Of a stretch of 64,000 nucleotides of DNA, positions 34,880 to 46,506 are shown piece by piece. Every line of letters begins with the position of its first letter. Position 1 is the first letter of the stretch. Position numbers and translations under genes: made by a program. The notes under the pieces were generated by a model, which searched no databases, was not told the origin of the DNA, and saw only the letters and a program-made list of their open reading frames with translations. This DNA is from Gnetum montanum. Taxonomy: Eukaryota; Streptophyta; Gnetopsida; Gnetales; Gnetaceae. The stretch covers positions 591,524-655,523 of the forward strand of contig MNCI01002227.1 in assembly GCA_015680685.1 (NCBI GenBank). The letters are read 5' to 3'.

Positions 34880-36413
34880 GTTATACTTAGTTATCTACAT
34901 CTGATTTCAAACTTAATAAATGATCAGCTACAATATTTTCTATTCCTTTTTTATCAATCATTATTATGTCAAACCCTTGGAGAATCACAAGTCATATTAT
35001 CAGTTTGGGATTAACCGTTTGCTTGTTCATCAAAAATCAAATGACACTATGATCGATGTGTACATATATCAAGTAACCGAGCACATAATGTCTGAATTTT
35101 TCAAGTCCATCCACCACAACTATTAGCTCCTTTTCAGTGGTGGTGTAATTTAGTTGTACCCTAATGATCCTCTTATTGGCACAATGTATGTAATATGGTC
35201 TCTTTTGATCATCAAGTTGTGTCAATACTACACTAAGTGCATAATTGGAAGCATCAATCATGATATGAAAAGGCCTTGACCAATCCAAAGCTTCAAGGAT
35301 TAGTGTCTCAACTAACTTCTACATCAAGGCTTCAAATGCCTTTTCACATGACTCAGTCCACTCGAAGAGTGCATCCTTCTTTGTAAGTTCTATTAGCGAT
35401 TTGGCTATTTTTGAAAAGTTTTCAATATATCTTTTATAGTATCTCAAATTGCCCAAAAAGGATCTTACATATTTTACTATCTACAGCCATTGAGTGATGC
35501 TTTGGATGACATTAATTTTTTCAAGAACTACCTCTATACCCTTTTGGAAGATTTTTGTGTCCTAGCACTATGCCTTCTTGAACCATTAGATGACTCTTTT
35601 GCCAGTTGAGCTTTAGATTGGTTTTACCACATCATTTAAGTACTTGCTCTAGCTGGTCCAGTGCTTTTTTGAAATCTAACCCATATGTAGAGAAATCATC
35701 CATAAAAACTTCAACACCATTGCCTATTTGCCTCTAGAAGATACTTAAGACTAGTCTCTAGAAGGTTGCTAATGCATTGTAAAGACCAAAAGGTATCTGT
35801 CTGTAAGAAAATGTTTTCCATGGACTAGTGAATGTGATCTTCTCTTGGTTTTCAAGTATAATGTGGATTTGATTGTATTCGTTGTACCCATCTACAAAAT
35901 AGTAATGCTTATGTCCTAAAATTATGTCCAGGACCTTATCAACAAATTGTAAGGCAAATGATCCTTAAATATGACTAAAATCAACAACCAGAAGTTAATG
36001 CAAACACGTCATTTACCTTCCTTCTTTGGAACTATCACCAAAGGGCTTATCCATTCACTATCTGAAATTGTATAAATGAATTCTGCCTTTAGCAAATTTT
36101 CTAATTCTTTCTTAACTACCTTCTTCAGTTTAGGATTAAGCCTTCACTGAGGTTGGTATTTTGGTTTGACTACAAGATCAATGTAGATCCGATGCTAACA
36201 AATTTGTTAATCAATTCCCGTGATCTCATCATAAGACCACACAAACGTTGTAGGCCATCTGTTGAGCACTTCTAGTAGTTTTCCTTTTTGCTCTTTGTCT
36301 AGGTTGGTGTTGATAATTACTGGCTTCTTATTGTTTATAAATGAATATTCTAACATTGTTGGTAGGGGTCTCAATTCCAATGGTTCTAGTTCCATTGTGT
36401 CTGGGATTTCCAA
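34880..36413 (-). pseudogene. R2 reverse transcriptase and RNase H, degenerate
   Basis: The RT part begins EPLELRPLPTMLEYSF and VIINTNLDKEQKGKLLEV at the right and runs through FIYTISDSEWISPLVIVPKK. The middle has lost frame, but FMDDFSTYG can be traced in another frame at 35685-35712. RNase H at 34905-35300: DASNYALSVVLTQLDDQK, TTEKELIVVVDGLEKF and VHIDHSVI. The tether ADHLLSLKSD follows. Same lineage as E1 and E2. Confidence 0.85.
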
Positions 36414-37209
36414 GTGTCCCTAATATGTTTCTTCCTTATGATTATTTTGAGAATAAGAGTGTATTTTCCTTAGTTGTTCCAACTTATCAATTTCTAGAAC
36501 ATAGGTACTGATGAGCTATTCTTCTAGTTCCATGTACTTATTAGATTGAGTTTCTTCATTGGTAATCAACCACTAGGTGCCCTCTTGTTGAGTGGCTCCT
36601 GCATACAAGTAATTTTGCACACATCTTGTTTCTACATATTGATTGCATGCCTTAGTCTCTTTTCATTTCATAGCCAAAATTCTTTGCACACAATTGTACC
36701 CTTGATCACTATATGCAATACATGGAATCCTTCATCTATGTATGATTCCATCTTCATATTCCTTGGAAATTTACAAGGACAAATCATGAATTCCAAGCTT
36801 AGCATCCATGGTGCTAAGCCAAGCTCTTTCCATGATAATTGGGAATTCTCCCTTGTTTTTCCCCATGTGAATAACTAAAAAAATCGATAGTATAGGACTA
36901 GCCATTGATAGTGATAATTAAATCATCCACCTATCCAAGTGAAACTATGATTGACTAGTTTGCAAGCTCTAAACGAATGTTACTTTTCTTTAGTGGTGGG
37001 AGGTTCCAAGCTTGGTAAATGTCTTAAGATATCATATTTACTTCAGACCTAGAATCTAATAGAGCTTTGCATAGTTTTTGCCTTGCTATTTGGAGATAAA
37101 TCAAGGGACTTCCTAGATCAGTTCTTTTCTATGAGAGAGCCCCTACCTTGATCCAATGGGTTACTATTTATGTAAGCAACATAGTTGTGACATTTGAACC
37201 TAATGAAGT
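36414..37209 (-). pseudogene. R2 protease region, heavily degenerate
   Basis: It is placed between gag and RT. Recognisable blocks are FPIIMERAWLSTMDAKLG, KEYEDGI and GYNCVQRILAMK, matching E1 and E2. The catalytic D-x-G-S site is hard to read because of frameshifts near 37060. Called from position and flanking similarity. Confidence 0.6.
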
Positions 37210-39800
37210 CAGAATCTTACTACATTAAGAACAACTTAATGTGGATGGAATGGAATTAGATGTGTTTCCCATTTGTTGCGTTTTCTCTAAACTCATCTTG
37301 AAAAATAGTTGTTTCTTTGGTTGAGACTCATAAGTAACCTTCCCCTCATGCACATTGACCACCCTTGTAGCATTCTTTAGTTGAGGTTGTGATGGCAAGT
37401 CCCCTTTCATGATAGGAGCTAGCACTTGTGGAATAGGATTTGAGTGTTGAGTAGAAGGTCTAGCTATGAATGGATGCACATATGAGTTGGAATCAGTCCT
37501 TGGTGACATTGATCTATTGTATTATCTTAAATAGAATTGTGGGCCCAAGTAGTGGCATGATTAGTTGATACTCAATCTTGGACGAAATATCCATATGGGT
37601 CTAGTTGTCGATATGGTTATTGCTAGTGTGGTGGTGGCATAGCCCATGATTAAGGCTACTACCACTACTGATAATATTACTCTTATGGCTACAATAAAGC
37701 TCCACTAGGATAGTATGTTGGTTGAAGGTTCTAGCAATAGTTACCTTGAGGATAAAGTAACCATTTGGGCATCTTTTCTTGAACAAATTTGGGATTAAGT
37801 GCATATGCCCCTGTTTCTTATAGATGTGTCATGACTAGACAACATCCCTTAAGATGTTTATGCTAACACATAATACAACCTTCAGCATCTATAGAGCTGG
37901 TATCTGAGACCTTAGCTACTAAAGCAACTTTGCCTTTACATCCAAGTTCTCTCTTCTTTCATTTGTCTTTTTCTCTTATGAAAGCTTGCTTTTCTCTTTC
38001 CTTCATAATCTTTAATGCTATTGTACACATTTCATCAACTAAATCCCACATTTTTACTAACTATGCAATTACATTGACAATAGATTTCTGGATTGGTAGC
38101 ATCTCTTTACAAATGACCTGGTCCAAGGTTTCTTTCTTGTGGATATCATACACCTATGCATCTCTCTTCTAAATTAATGGATCTCTATTGTATTCTTCAA
38201 CTAATTCCCTCTTTTTGAGTTCTCCTTCTTCTTCGATCACTTAGTCAAAGAGTCTTTGAATTTGATGGAAAATTAGTTCTATTAATCTTCCCTAGGCATA
38301 AATCCCAAGGGTCTCTCTTGTTTTGCTTCTCGACCCATCTATGATGTGCCTAAGCTATTCCTTTGATGAAAATCCATGGCCTGGGCATCTGTGTAATAGT
38401 GAATAATATTTGTCCATTGCTACATCAAGGGTCTCTTGAGTCCCTTGTTTTAAATTTTGAATTTTTTTTCTAAGATTTGAAACTTGTGAATAGGTCTAAT
38501 ATTTATCATTAAAGATTTCAAGCATGGTACTCCAGCGTCTAAAGGATTTAGGTTCCAATGACCTGTACCATCTTTCTGCTTCCTTCACAAGTATTCTAGG
38601 AAATAGTTTTAGTTTCTACAAATCACTCTCTATTTTTTGAAGGGCATAAGCATTGTGGAATGCTTGAAGGTGATACTGGGGATTAGTTTTGTGACCACCT
38701 TCAAATTGTGGCATATCGTTCATATCTAACCATTTGATTCAACTATCTCTCATGTGCCTAGTTAGTATGTAGATAGCTTCCTGAATATTTATCATACTTC
38801 AAGTTGCCATAAGTGGTTCATCATTTTGGTAAGGTTCATATGTTCTATTGTAGTAGTAACTCCTTCTATGCTCATGCCTCTCTTGATTCTCTCTTTTATC
38901 TCTTCTTCTCCTTCTTTCATGCTCTTCATCTTCTGAATCAAAGTACCTTGAATATCTATCATGATGACCATGAGTTTTTCTTTCATCTCTATCATAGTCT
39001 TGGTACTTGTGCCTTCTCCTATCAAAGTCCTCTAATGATTGTGATGAGGTAGATGAGGTGGTAGGAGAATGATGTTGGTTGGTTCTCCTTTCATGGCTCT
39101 TTTATGTCTCTTTGTAAGGTCTAGTAGGATTCCTTGGCCTAGAGTCTTACTTGTATCTTGAGTTAATAGCCTCCCTCTTGTGTGTCTCTACCAGAGTAGA
39201 ATGAAGTTGGACTTTGACAAGTTCCTCTAATCTAATGATAGGTGTCTTTGTAGCCTCCCTCTTATGTGTCTCTACTAGAGTAGAATGAAGTTGGACTTTG
39301 ACAAGTCCCTCTAATCTAATGATAGGTGTCTTTGAAGGCTCCTCATGGTTATGGTGAAGTTGTTTTGAAATGAATCAGTTAGCATCAAGTTCTTCTATGA
39401 CAACAAAAGTGTTAGTTTGCTTCCCTTCACTGTGTATATGTTTGATCCTCATGGTAGCATCTCTTCTCATCTATTCCTTGGTAGGTTCATAGGGTCTATT
39501 CATGTGTTGAATCACATGATACCCTTCTTGAATCTGGACCAAATACATTCCCCTTAAAGTAGTTTGTAACATGTTCAGTGTTGCACATTCTAGAGTTAGG
39601 ACTATGTTGCCTTGCATGTCTCTTCACCTCATTTTCTTGTCCTAATGGATGATGAAAGTAAAATCTAGATGGTATGAATCAATGTGAGCATAAGTGATTC
39701 ATATATACATTAGCATCCCCCATTCCTCTTCATCAACAATTCTATCACTGCTTCTTCTTATCTCCTTGGTAGGTGATAATTGATCATGATGGGAATCCAT
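37210..39800 (-). pseudogene. R2 gag, degenerate
   Basis: ATG at 39800 (minus) gives MDSHHDQLSPTKEIRRSSD. Then SYHLDFTFIIH, MQGNIVLTLE, a Lys/Arg/His/Ser/Asp-rich linker, and the core domain (KWLDMNDMPQFEGG, QKIES, KLKLFPRILVKEAERWYRSL, LEIFNDKY) at about 38290-38740. A tail with GELKKRELVEEYNRDP and a decayed knuckle follow near 37860. It contains an 84-bp in-frame tandem duplication. Closest by eye to H gag. Confidence 0.85.
39168..39335 (-). repeat. 84-bp tandem duplication within R2 gag
   Basis: Two near-identical 84-bp units, 39168-39251 and 39252-39335, equal to 28 codons each, so the frame is kept. Each encodes a segment with TPIIRLE, VKVQLHSTLVETHKREA. H gag has the block once. Confidence 0.9.
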
Positions 39801-39920
39801 ATTATAATTTTTAGAGGGTTTGAGTTAAAAGTATGCTTTACTTATGTTTTTTGGGTTTGACTTTAAGTTTCAGATACAACGAACTTTCAAAAATCAATTA
39901 CTTAGCATAACATTGACTTG

Positions 39921-39939
39921 TCTGCAACAACAGCACCAA
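39921..39939 (-). other. Primer-binding site of R2 (tRNA-Asp type)
   Basis: Plus strand TCTGCAACAACAGCACCAA, reading TTGGTGCTGTTGTTGCAGA on the sense strand directly after the LTR. All but one change from the tRNA-Asp complement are transitions. Confidence 0.82.
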
Positions 39940-40821
39940 TGATGAGTGGTGGAATATCCAACACCCAACCATACAAGATACGAGTGTTCATGCCCGATCA
40001 AATTTTATAGATAAGGTAATGTGATTACATGAGCAATTGATTAGCGTTTGTGATCATTATCTTCCCATGTGATTTAGTAAAGATGATGTGTATGGTTTAA
40101 CTCATGATGAGGTATATGATAGATGATGTTGTATTGGCCATAGTGCTCCTAGCTAACATGAAGTAAATGTAGTAGTTTGTAAATATAAGTGCTAGTAAAC
40201 AAATCTAATCTAGCCTATGCGATGAGCATTCGGTCCTAACCTTCCATTCACACCTTGGACTTCATGTAACTACAATTGGAATTACTAAGTACCACACTAC
40301 TAGGCATACTAAGTGATAGTACTACTGGGTTACCAAGTAGCTACACTTAAGTGCTCAAGATCACTTTGTATCCATTCCACTTAACAATAGTAATTATAAA
40401 ATGCATTAAAAGTAAATCATTAACTAATGAAAATAGTAAACATTAGGCTAAATGAAAATAATAAAGACTAAGTGATGCTACAATGATGTAGAGTAATCTC
40501 AATCTATAATTTTGGGCATGCAATGTGTCCAAGTACATCACACTCAAATAAAGACTCTATTTAATTACAAGACATCACACTATGAGCATACATTGCTAAG
40601 TGCTAAGTACTAAAATCAAGTAAACAAACTGACAGAGTTTAGCTACTATGGGATGAATGCCTTTTTGGATGGTATATCTAAGTCTTGTATTTATAGGCCT
40701 TACACACACTAGGAATATTCAATATCTGACATTGTATCATGGGCTCAGATATCGAGGATCTAATATCGTAGCTCTAATATTGAATGCTCGATATTGTAGC
40801 CTACAAAACCATGATTTATCA
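39940..40821 (-). repeat. 5' LTR of R2
   Basis: Plus-strand left end TGATGAGTGG, right end ATTTATCA, 882 bp. TATA box at 40688-40695 (minus). U3 with ATATCGA/GATATTG palindromes at 40710-40800. Confidence 0.88.
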
Positions 40822-40989
40822 AGGGGGACAAGGTCAAATGAAACCAATCTTGGCATGCTACTGGAAGTGGATTGGTGAGCAAATCTAAGAACCAGAGGTG
40901 TAGACTTGAGGGGAAGAAGTGCTTCCCAGAATCATAGGCAAACAATTAGGCACTAAGGCTATCCTTCACCTGATCAAACCAACTCTCTT

Positions 40990-41960
40990 TTTTGCGCTAA
41001 GTCATGTCTGAAGGAGTGCACCCAAGGATGGACCTTATCAATGATGGGTCAAGGTAGCTTAGGCACTGGAGAATGTTAGTGTGAGGAGTCTTGCCAATGA
41101 CATGTTACTTTTTAATTTCTAAATAGAGGTAAATAGAGAGAGGGTGCTCCTGGGGGGAATCATGTTTCTATGAGGCCTATGGGCTAGCTCTAGCACCTTG
41201 GAGATTAGGTTCACACCATGATGTGGGTCTATTCAACCGTGTGCTAATGTGGATCTAGATTTTCAACTTACCTCTAGAGTACTAGGTGCCAAGATTTTTT
41301 TAAGTCCCTACCTTGCCTATTTGGCAAATTTATCAAATTTGACACCTTTACACTATTGATGGATAAAATGGGGTACGCCCACTTCTGCATGTGAAGGTTG
41401 TTGGGGTTAGAAGACAAAGTCAGTGAGGTGGTGCTGGACACAGCCACAGGCAAAGAGAAAATTAGAGTCTAGTTTGAAAACCTACCACGGGTTTGTGAGG
41501 AATTTTTTCCTATGTGTGCAACCTGTAAGAAAGGGCATCTTACTATGGATTACTGGGTCCTATCGCAAGGCCCAACACAACTAGGATGAAACCTAGTAGG
41601 CCAAAAAGGCTAGATTTTGAAGATGTGATAGCTAAAGAACCATAATGACTGGCCCCAGAATCCACAACCTATTACAAAGGATGAGGGAAAACAAGCTTTG
41701 TGAGTGGATCATGTGATGCCTCCCAAAGTTGTGAGAGAGAATGCAAACCTACTAACAAAGGATAGGGATGTTGAAACAATAGTTTAGGATGGGTTGAATG
41801 GAAATGAGGGGCCCTTGTGTTCTCCCTATAGCCTGTTGGTTAAGCAATTAGCTACTTTGGGGGTGCACGGGCTAGAGCTACCCCCTCTAGGACACTGGAT
41901 CACTATGGGCAAGGGGTCATCCTAGCCAAAAATGAAGGATTGGCTAGTGGTAAAATGTGG
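40990..41960 (+). pseudogene. LINE ORF1, degenerate RNA-binding protein
   Basis: Homologous by eye to the plant LINE ORF1 type with an N-terminal DUF4283-like domain: AKDMLLFNF/ANDMLLFNF followed by NRERVLLGG near 41097-41160, then PYLAYLANLSNLTPLHY. A zinc knuckle near 41516 reads CATCKKGHLTMDY, where the last Cys is Tyr. It would bind LINE RNA. Frame changes and stops are frequent. Confidence 0.65.
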
Positions 41961-42113
41961 AAGTAATGAGGGTGTTGTGGTCACCCTGCCAAGGGGTAAG
42001 GTTGGTCACCCTAGCGCATTGGTAGTGTAGAAGAAGTCCACATAGCTGGACATTGATTTGGGGGTGTAATGAAAACTCAGAGAGGTGTATCATAGGTGAG
42101 TGTTTGTCTTCCC

Positions 42114-44737
42114 ATGAAAGTCCTCTCTTGGAATTGCTAGGGACAAGGTACCCCATACAAATGAAATACCCTAAAATGATAGTTCGTGAAGACAGATGCG
42201 ATGTGGTATGTCTATAGGAGATGAAGCTATAAGCATTAGAGTAAAGGCTATTACAATGGAAGGGATGGCATTTACAAATGGTACCATGTAGAGGTCACAT
42301 TGGAGGACTGATAGTCCTAGCTAAGGTTTCGGTTTGACTTGTAAATGATTCCAACTAGAGTCAAACTATCCATGTGCTTCAAAAGGATTTCTAGCTTACC
42401 AATGTCTACAGGACATAAAACTAGGAGGCACACATGTAGGAGTTGATGTAGGTTGTTGGTTTGATCCCCAACACTGCCAAGTGGATGCTTATTGGTGATT
42501 TTAATCAATGGTTATATTACTAGGAAACATTTGGGGGGATAGTATAGACCCCTCTGAGGTCAAGGACTCCATATATTTGACAAAATCTAGGTCAATTTAG
42601 TCCCCATGTTCGAATTTAACATTTAGGCCATAGGAAAAGAAAGATAAGCTTCTAATCATTGATTTATTCTTTGTCAATTTCAATCTGGTTGGGACCATGT
42701 TCCTCAACCTTTTCGCTTCAAACATACCTGGCTCGACAAATCATGGTTGAGGCCGTTGATGTAGAATATTTGAAAAGATAATACAAGGGAGCAAGAACCA
42801 AAAGAGTTTCTAAAAAAAAGACCCATAGTTACTCAAAAAAAATCAAGGCTAAGGATGCAACCAAAAAATATAGCTTCAAAGGATACAGGAAGTACGTGTA
42901 GTAGAGATTGTGGGAGATCCAATGGCTATAGGAAATGGGGGTAGACTTAGAGAATGAGGAGTGGGAGCTACTATGGAAGCTCCATGAACTTGATAGGTAG
43001 GAGGAAAGCCATTAAAGGTAGTGATCTTGGGTGTCTTGGCTATAGGAATAAGAAAAACACACATGCTTTTTCTTTGCCATAGCAAAGACAAAGAAAGCTT
43101 TCAAGATAAAGATACAAAATTTACTCAAGGGCATGGGTGGGGAAGGGCCACATCATAGCCTATGGGGGATGGAAGATTTGTGTGCATTCTGGGATGGGAT
43201 CTGGTAGTGCCACAGATCCTCTCAAGGGTCGATAACTAATGCCTACTACGGCTATTCTCACAGGTGGAGTTAAGGATGACAATGAGGTCTATGCAGGTCA
43301 ATAAGGAATAAGGGCTAGATAGGTGGCCCATTGAATTCTTTCAAGCATGTGAAGACATCATGGAGGTCAACCTATTAGATTCCTTTCATCACATGCTTAG
43401 CTAGCAATAGATTTAGAGATAGATCAATTACTCATAATTCGTACTGTTGTCCAAAGTGCTACATCCAACTTTGTTAGGTCATTCTAGGCCCATTGGAGTA
43501 TGCAACACTCTACCAAAACTTTTTTCAAAAATGTTGGTTGGGTGTTTGATGCCGCTAATGACAAACTTGGTGGGTGAGCATTAGAATGGATTTTTCAAAG
43601 GCCATTTTTTACAAGATTAGGTACTACCATTACAGGAAATCTTGCACTCTCTCAAGTCAACCAAATTCCTAAGAATGTGCATTAAGCTAGATATCACCAA
43701 GGTGTATGACACAGTGAACTGGATGATACTTTGAAAAGTCACACTATTGAAGGGTTTCGACCACAGGTTTGTTAACTTGTGTATTCAAATTCAAAGAGAT
43801 AGTCGATACTCTTTTGATATAGATAGGAGGCTCTGGGATTCTAGGGATCAAAGAGAGGGTTATAAAAAGGTGACCCTCTATTGTCATTATTCTTTATAGT
43901 AGTGATGGATCTGCTCCAAAGTTATTACCTTGTTGAAGGAATGAAAGGACGAAATGTTGTGGGGGTACACTATCTAGCAACACATTATGCGAATGACACG
44001 ATCATTTTTGCTAAAGTGGTAATGCCACAAGCAATAGCACTGATGAGGATGCTTGACAAAATGCAACGCGATAAGGAATTTCAGATAAATAAAGGTAAGC
44101 CAACCATCCACCTCATCAGCATAGATGGGACAATGGGGGATAGAATCATTTACATGCTAGGGATATTGCCAAGCCAGTTGTAAGATAATTATTTGGGAAT
44201 GTTAATCTTCGATTGGCAGTGGAAGAGGACATGGATGGGACTTTTTGAATGACTATAGGCAAAAATTAGGCTCTAGGCTGACCCATTTCTATCCCAAAAA
44301 GGAAAGATGATCCTTTCTTTGACAGTGCTAATGGCAACAACCATGTTCACAACATCCATGGTGACTCTGCTAGTTGGTGTGCTTTAGAAAATTAACCAAA
44401 TCATCAAAGGCTTTATGTGGTCTGTGAGAAAAGTGGGCAAGAAGCTCTAGTTGGTGTCTTGGGCTCTCACAGCATGTCCAAAGGCAATAGGGGGAATTAG
44501 CATTCTATAGTTCCATGACAAGGTGACCCTGGGTTTGCACAGGTTGGTAAACAAGTTTCTTGGACAAACGGATGGGGCGGTGCAGTGGGTACAACCATTA
44601 AGATAGAAATATAACCAATGGGAGGCTAATGCAAGGAGCTCATAGCTCTAGAAAAATAGGTGGTTAATTCCTTGTATGAGAAACACCCAAAAGAGGTGGT
44701 TAAGTCCTTGTACCCACTTGTAGATGGATAGACTGAG
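42114..44737 (+). pseudogene. LINE ORF2: endonuclease and reverse transcriptase, degenerate
   Basis: ATG at 42114 begins MKVLSWNC, the usual start of plant LINE ORF2. The endonuclease shows IGDFNQW near 42490-42510. The RT shows KLDITKVYDTVNW near 43684 and the catalytic block YANDTIIFA at 43986, where the first Asp of Y-A-D-D is Asn. Later blocks are YLGMLIFDWQWKRTWMGLFE (44190) and RLVNKFLGQTDGAVQWVQPL (44543). It would nick target DNA and copy LINE RNA. The C-terminal zinc domain is at 53907 after R3. Confidence 0.88.
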
Positions 44738-44742
44738 GTATG
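44738..44742. repeat. Target-site duplication of R3, left copy
   Basis: GTATG, repeated at 53902-53906. Confidence 0.88.
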
Positions 44743-46435
44743 TGTGATGACTGAAAATGTCGATGGCTAGAACACCAAGAGGTCTATGAGCATACAACCT
44801 AATCCTAAATTTGTGCGAGGGCCCTACTAGGAAACTGAAATGAGGTGCCTTGAATGGTCTTGTCGATCAAATAGGGACTTACGTGGTGTTAACATTATCG
44901 TGTGTAAGAAGGGTTTATATTGGGTTATGCGCAGGCATTAGGTCCAGCTAAGCTAGAGCGTAGTAGAGTGTCCCGACCCAAAAATAGTGATGTAAACATG
45001 CAAATACATATGAAAGAGCAAGAAAATACAAGTGTTACATTGAATACCAAAGAGAAATGCTTGAGAAATGTAATAGAATTTGAGAACAAAAGTGCACCGC
45101 TCGAAAAGAGGGAGTGTAGCTAATTCCAAAAGGGTCTCAAAAGGTACACAATGTATAACAAGTGTAGTGGGAGCATAGTCACAACCTTGATACTGTCGAG
45201 CTATGAAGTCTAGTGCTCACTGTGATAAACTGTGCTTGTTGGGTTGGTCGCCATGGTGTACCATGTGATGTTATGTAGGGGTACAATGGGGCTAAAGTGG
45301 GCTATGATGTGCAACTCTACCTCTATGCCTATGTGGTGTGCTCTAGGTCTCATTCGCCCACGGAGCTAAGTGCCAAATGCTAAATAAAACTGCCAACTAC
45401 CCCACTAGTGCAAAATGGAAGCCAACCCCCTAAAACGTTGGGGCATAGGGGTATTTATAGGGCTAGGGTTAGCCTAAAATGTGGATCAGGTGCCACATGG
45501 TAATGCAGTAAGTAGGACCACAAGAAAAATTCAAAAAAATTTCTAAGTCCAAAGGTGACCATAAAAAGTTCAAAAATGTTTCTAACTCTGGCCGCTACGC
45601 TTGTCCCGTGTTACGTGTGGGACATGGAACGTTGGCTGCTACGCTTGTCTCATGTTATGTGCAAGACATGAGACACCCCTTGCTACACTTGACATATGTT
45701 ACGTGTGGGACATGGGATGCCCCCTACTATGCTCATCATGCTCATTATGCTCTAGATCATAGGTATAATTTGGGGCAAATAGGGAGTGTAGGTGAAATGT
45801 AAATTGCAGATCTTGGTTGCCAGAGGAACGTCAGAGTTGAGACAAAGGCCAATGCTAAGTTTTGAAGGCTTCTGGAGACTGTCAAAGGCTTTCCTTTAGT
45901 GTCAAGCTAGCTACGCTCTAAAGTGTGACATAACACTTAGTGAAAATTTGAAAAATTTTGATGTTTCACATTAGTTACATTGGCTACACTGGGGAGTGTA
46001 TTAGAGCATAGTAGGGACACTTAGCTAAATTTTGATGAAATCTGCAGTCTTCCTTCATGGCACACTAGCTACACTCTAGGGTGTAGTAGGATAGGCAGCC
46101 TTGGAAGTTAGAAAATGTGTCAAATGTATCTTCTATGTTGAGCTAGCTTGACAAATCCTTGTCCAACACTTAGGCAAAAATGGGCACTTGAACTTGTGTC
46201 ACACTGGCTACGCTCTAGAGCGTAGCACCAACACTTAGAAATTTTTTTTCAAGTTTTGACATTTAGACAAATTTGCAGAAAGTTCCATTGTTCTAACACT
46301 TAGAAAATTTTTGCAAATCTAGCAGTTAGAGCTGACTACACTTAACACTTAGAAAGATTTGGGCAAAGTGCCACTGTTTTGACATAGCTAAATTTGTAGT
46401 CGAGATGCTAAGACCTAAAATTTTATGTTGTTTCA
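44743..46435 (-). repeat. 3' LTR of R3
   Basis: Plus-strand ends TGTGATGACTG and TTGTTTCA, 1,693 bp. Minus-strand TATA box at 45452-45459. The perfect palindrome GCTACGCTCTAGAGCGTAGC is at 46207-46226, with related words at 45905, 45978 and 46067. AACACTTAGAAAAATTT words repeat near the right end. Confidence 0.9.
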
Positions 46436-46506
46436 ATGGCTCCTCTTTGTTGACGTCTAGAGGAGTGGCCTGAGAGACATCGACAAAGAATTGAAAAACA
46501 CCATAG
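46424..46506 (-). promoter_or_regulatory. R3 polypurine tract inside an inverted repeat across the LTR border
   Basis: On the sense strand AACAAAGAGGAGCCAT precedes the LTR start TGAAACAAC; this is the PPT (46436-46452). Left arm 46424-46455 and right arm 46478-46506 are inverted copies, sharing CTTTGTTGACG/CATCGACAAAG and TGTTT-TCAAT parts, so PPT and LTR edge sit in one arm. The same design is at 61735-61815 in R4. Confidence 0.6.

Larger units (their letters stand above)
27617..40821 (-). mobile_element. R2: Athila-like Ty3/gypsy element with an extra 3' ORF, minus strand
   Basis: The 5' LTR is on the right (39940-40821), followed leftward by primer site, gag, protease, RT, RNase H, integrase, a spacer with a promoter-like module, an extra ORF region, PPT and 3' LTR (27617-28486). 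Total about 13.2 kb. The extra ORF makes its 3' part roughly 3 kb longer than that of E1 or E2. The flanks do not give a matching duplication (ACGTA left, AGGGG right), so one side was rearranged or the two LTRs come from different copies. Confidence 0.88.
40822..44742 (+). mobile_element. L1-type LINE, 5' part (continues at 53907)
   Basis: Non-LTR retrotransposon with ORF1, an endonuclease and a reverse transcriptase in order on the plus strand. R3 splits it after the RT domain, leaving GTATG on both sides. The 5' end abuts the R2 LTR and may be truncated. The reading frames carry many stops. Confidence 0.88.

Noticed and set aside
46436-46460. Primer-binding site next to the left R3 LTR, implying plus orientation
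   Set aside because: TGGCTCCTCTTTG resembles the start of a primer site, but gag, protease and the LTR TATA boxes are on the minus strand, and the same stretch read as AAAGAGGAGCCA is a good PPT.
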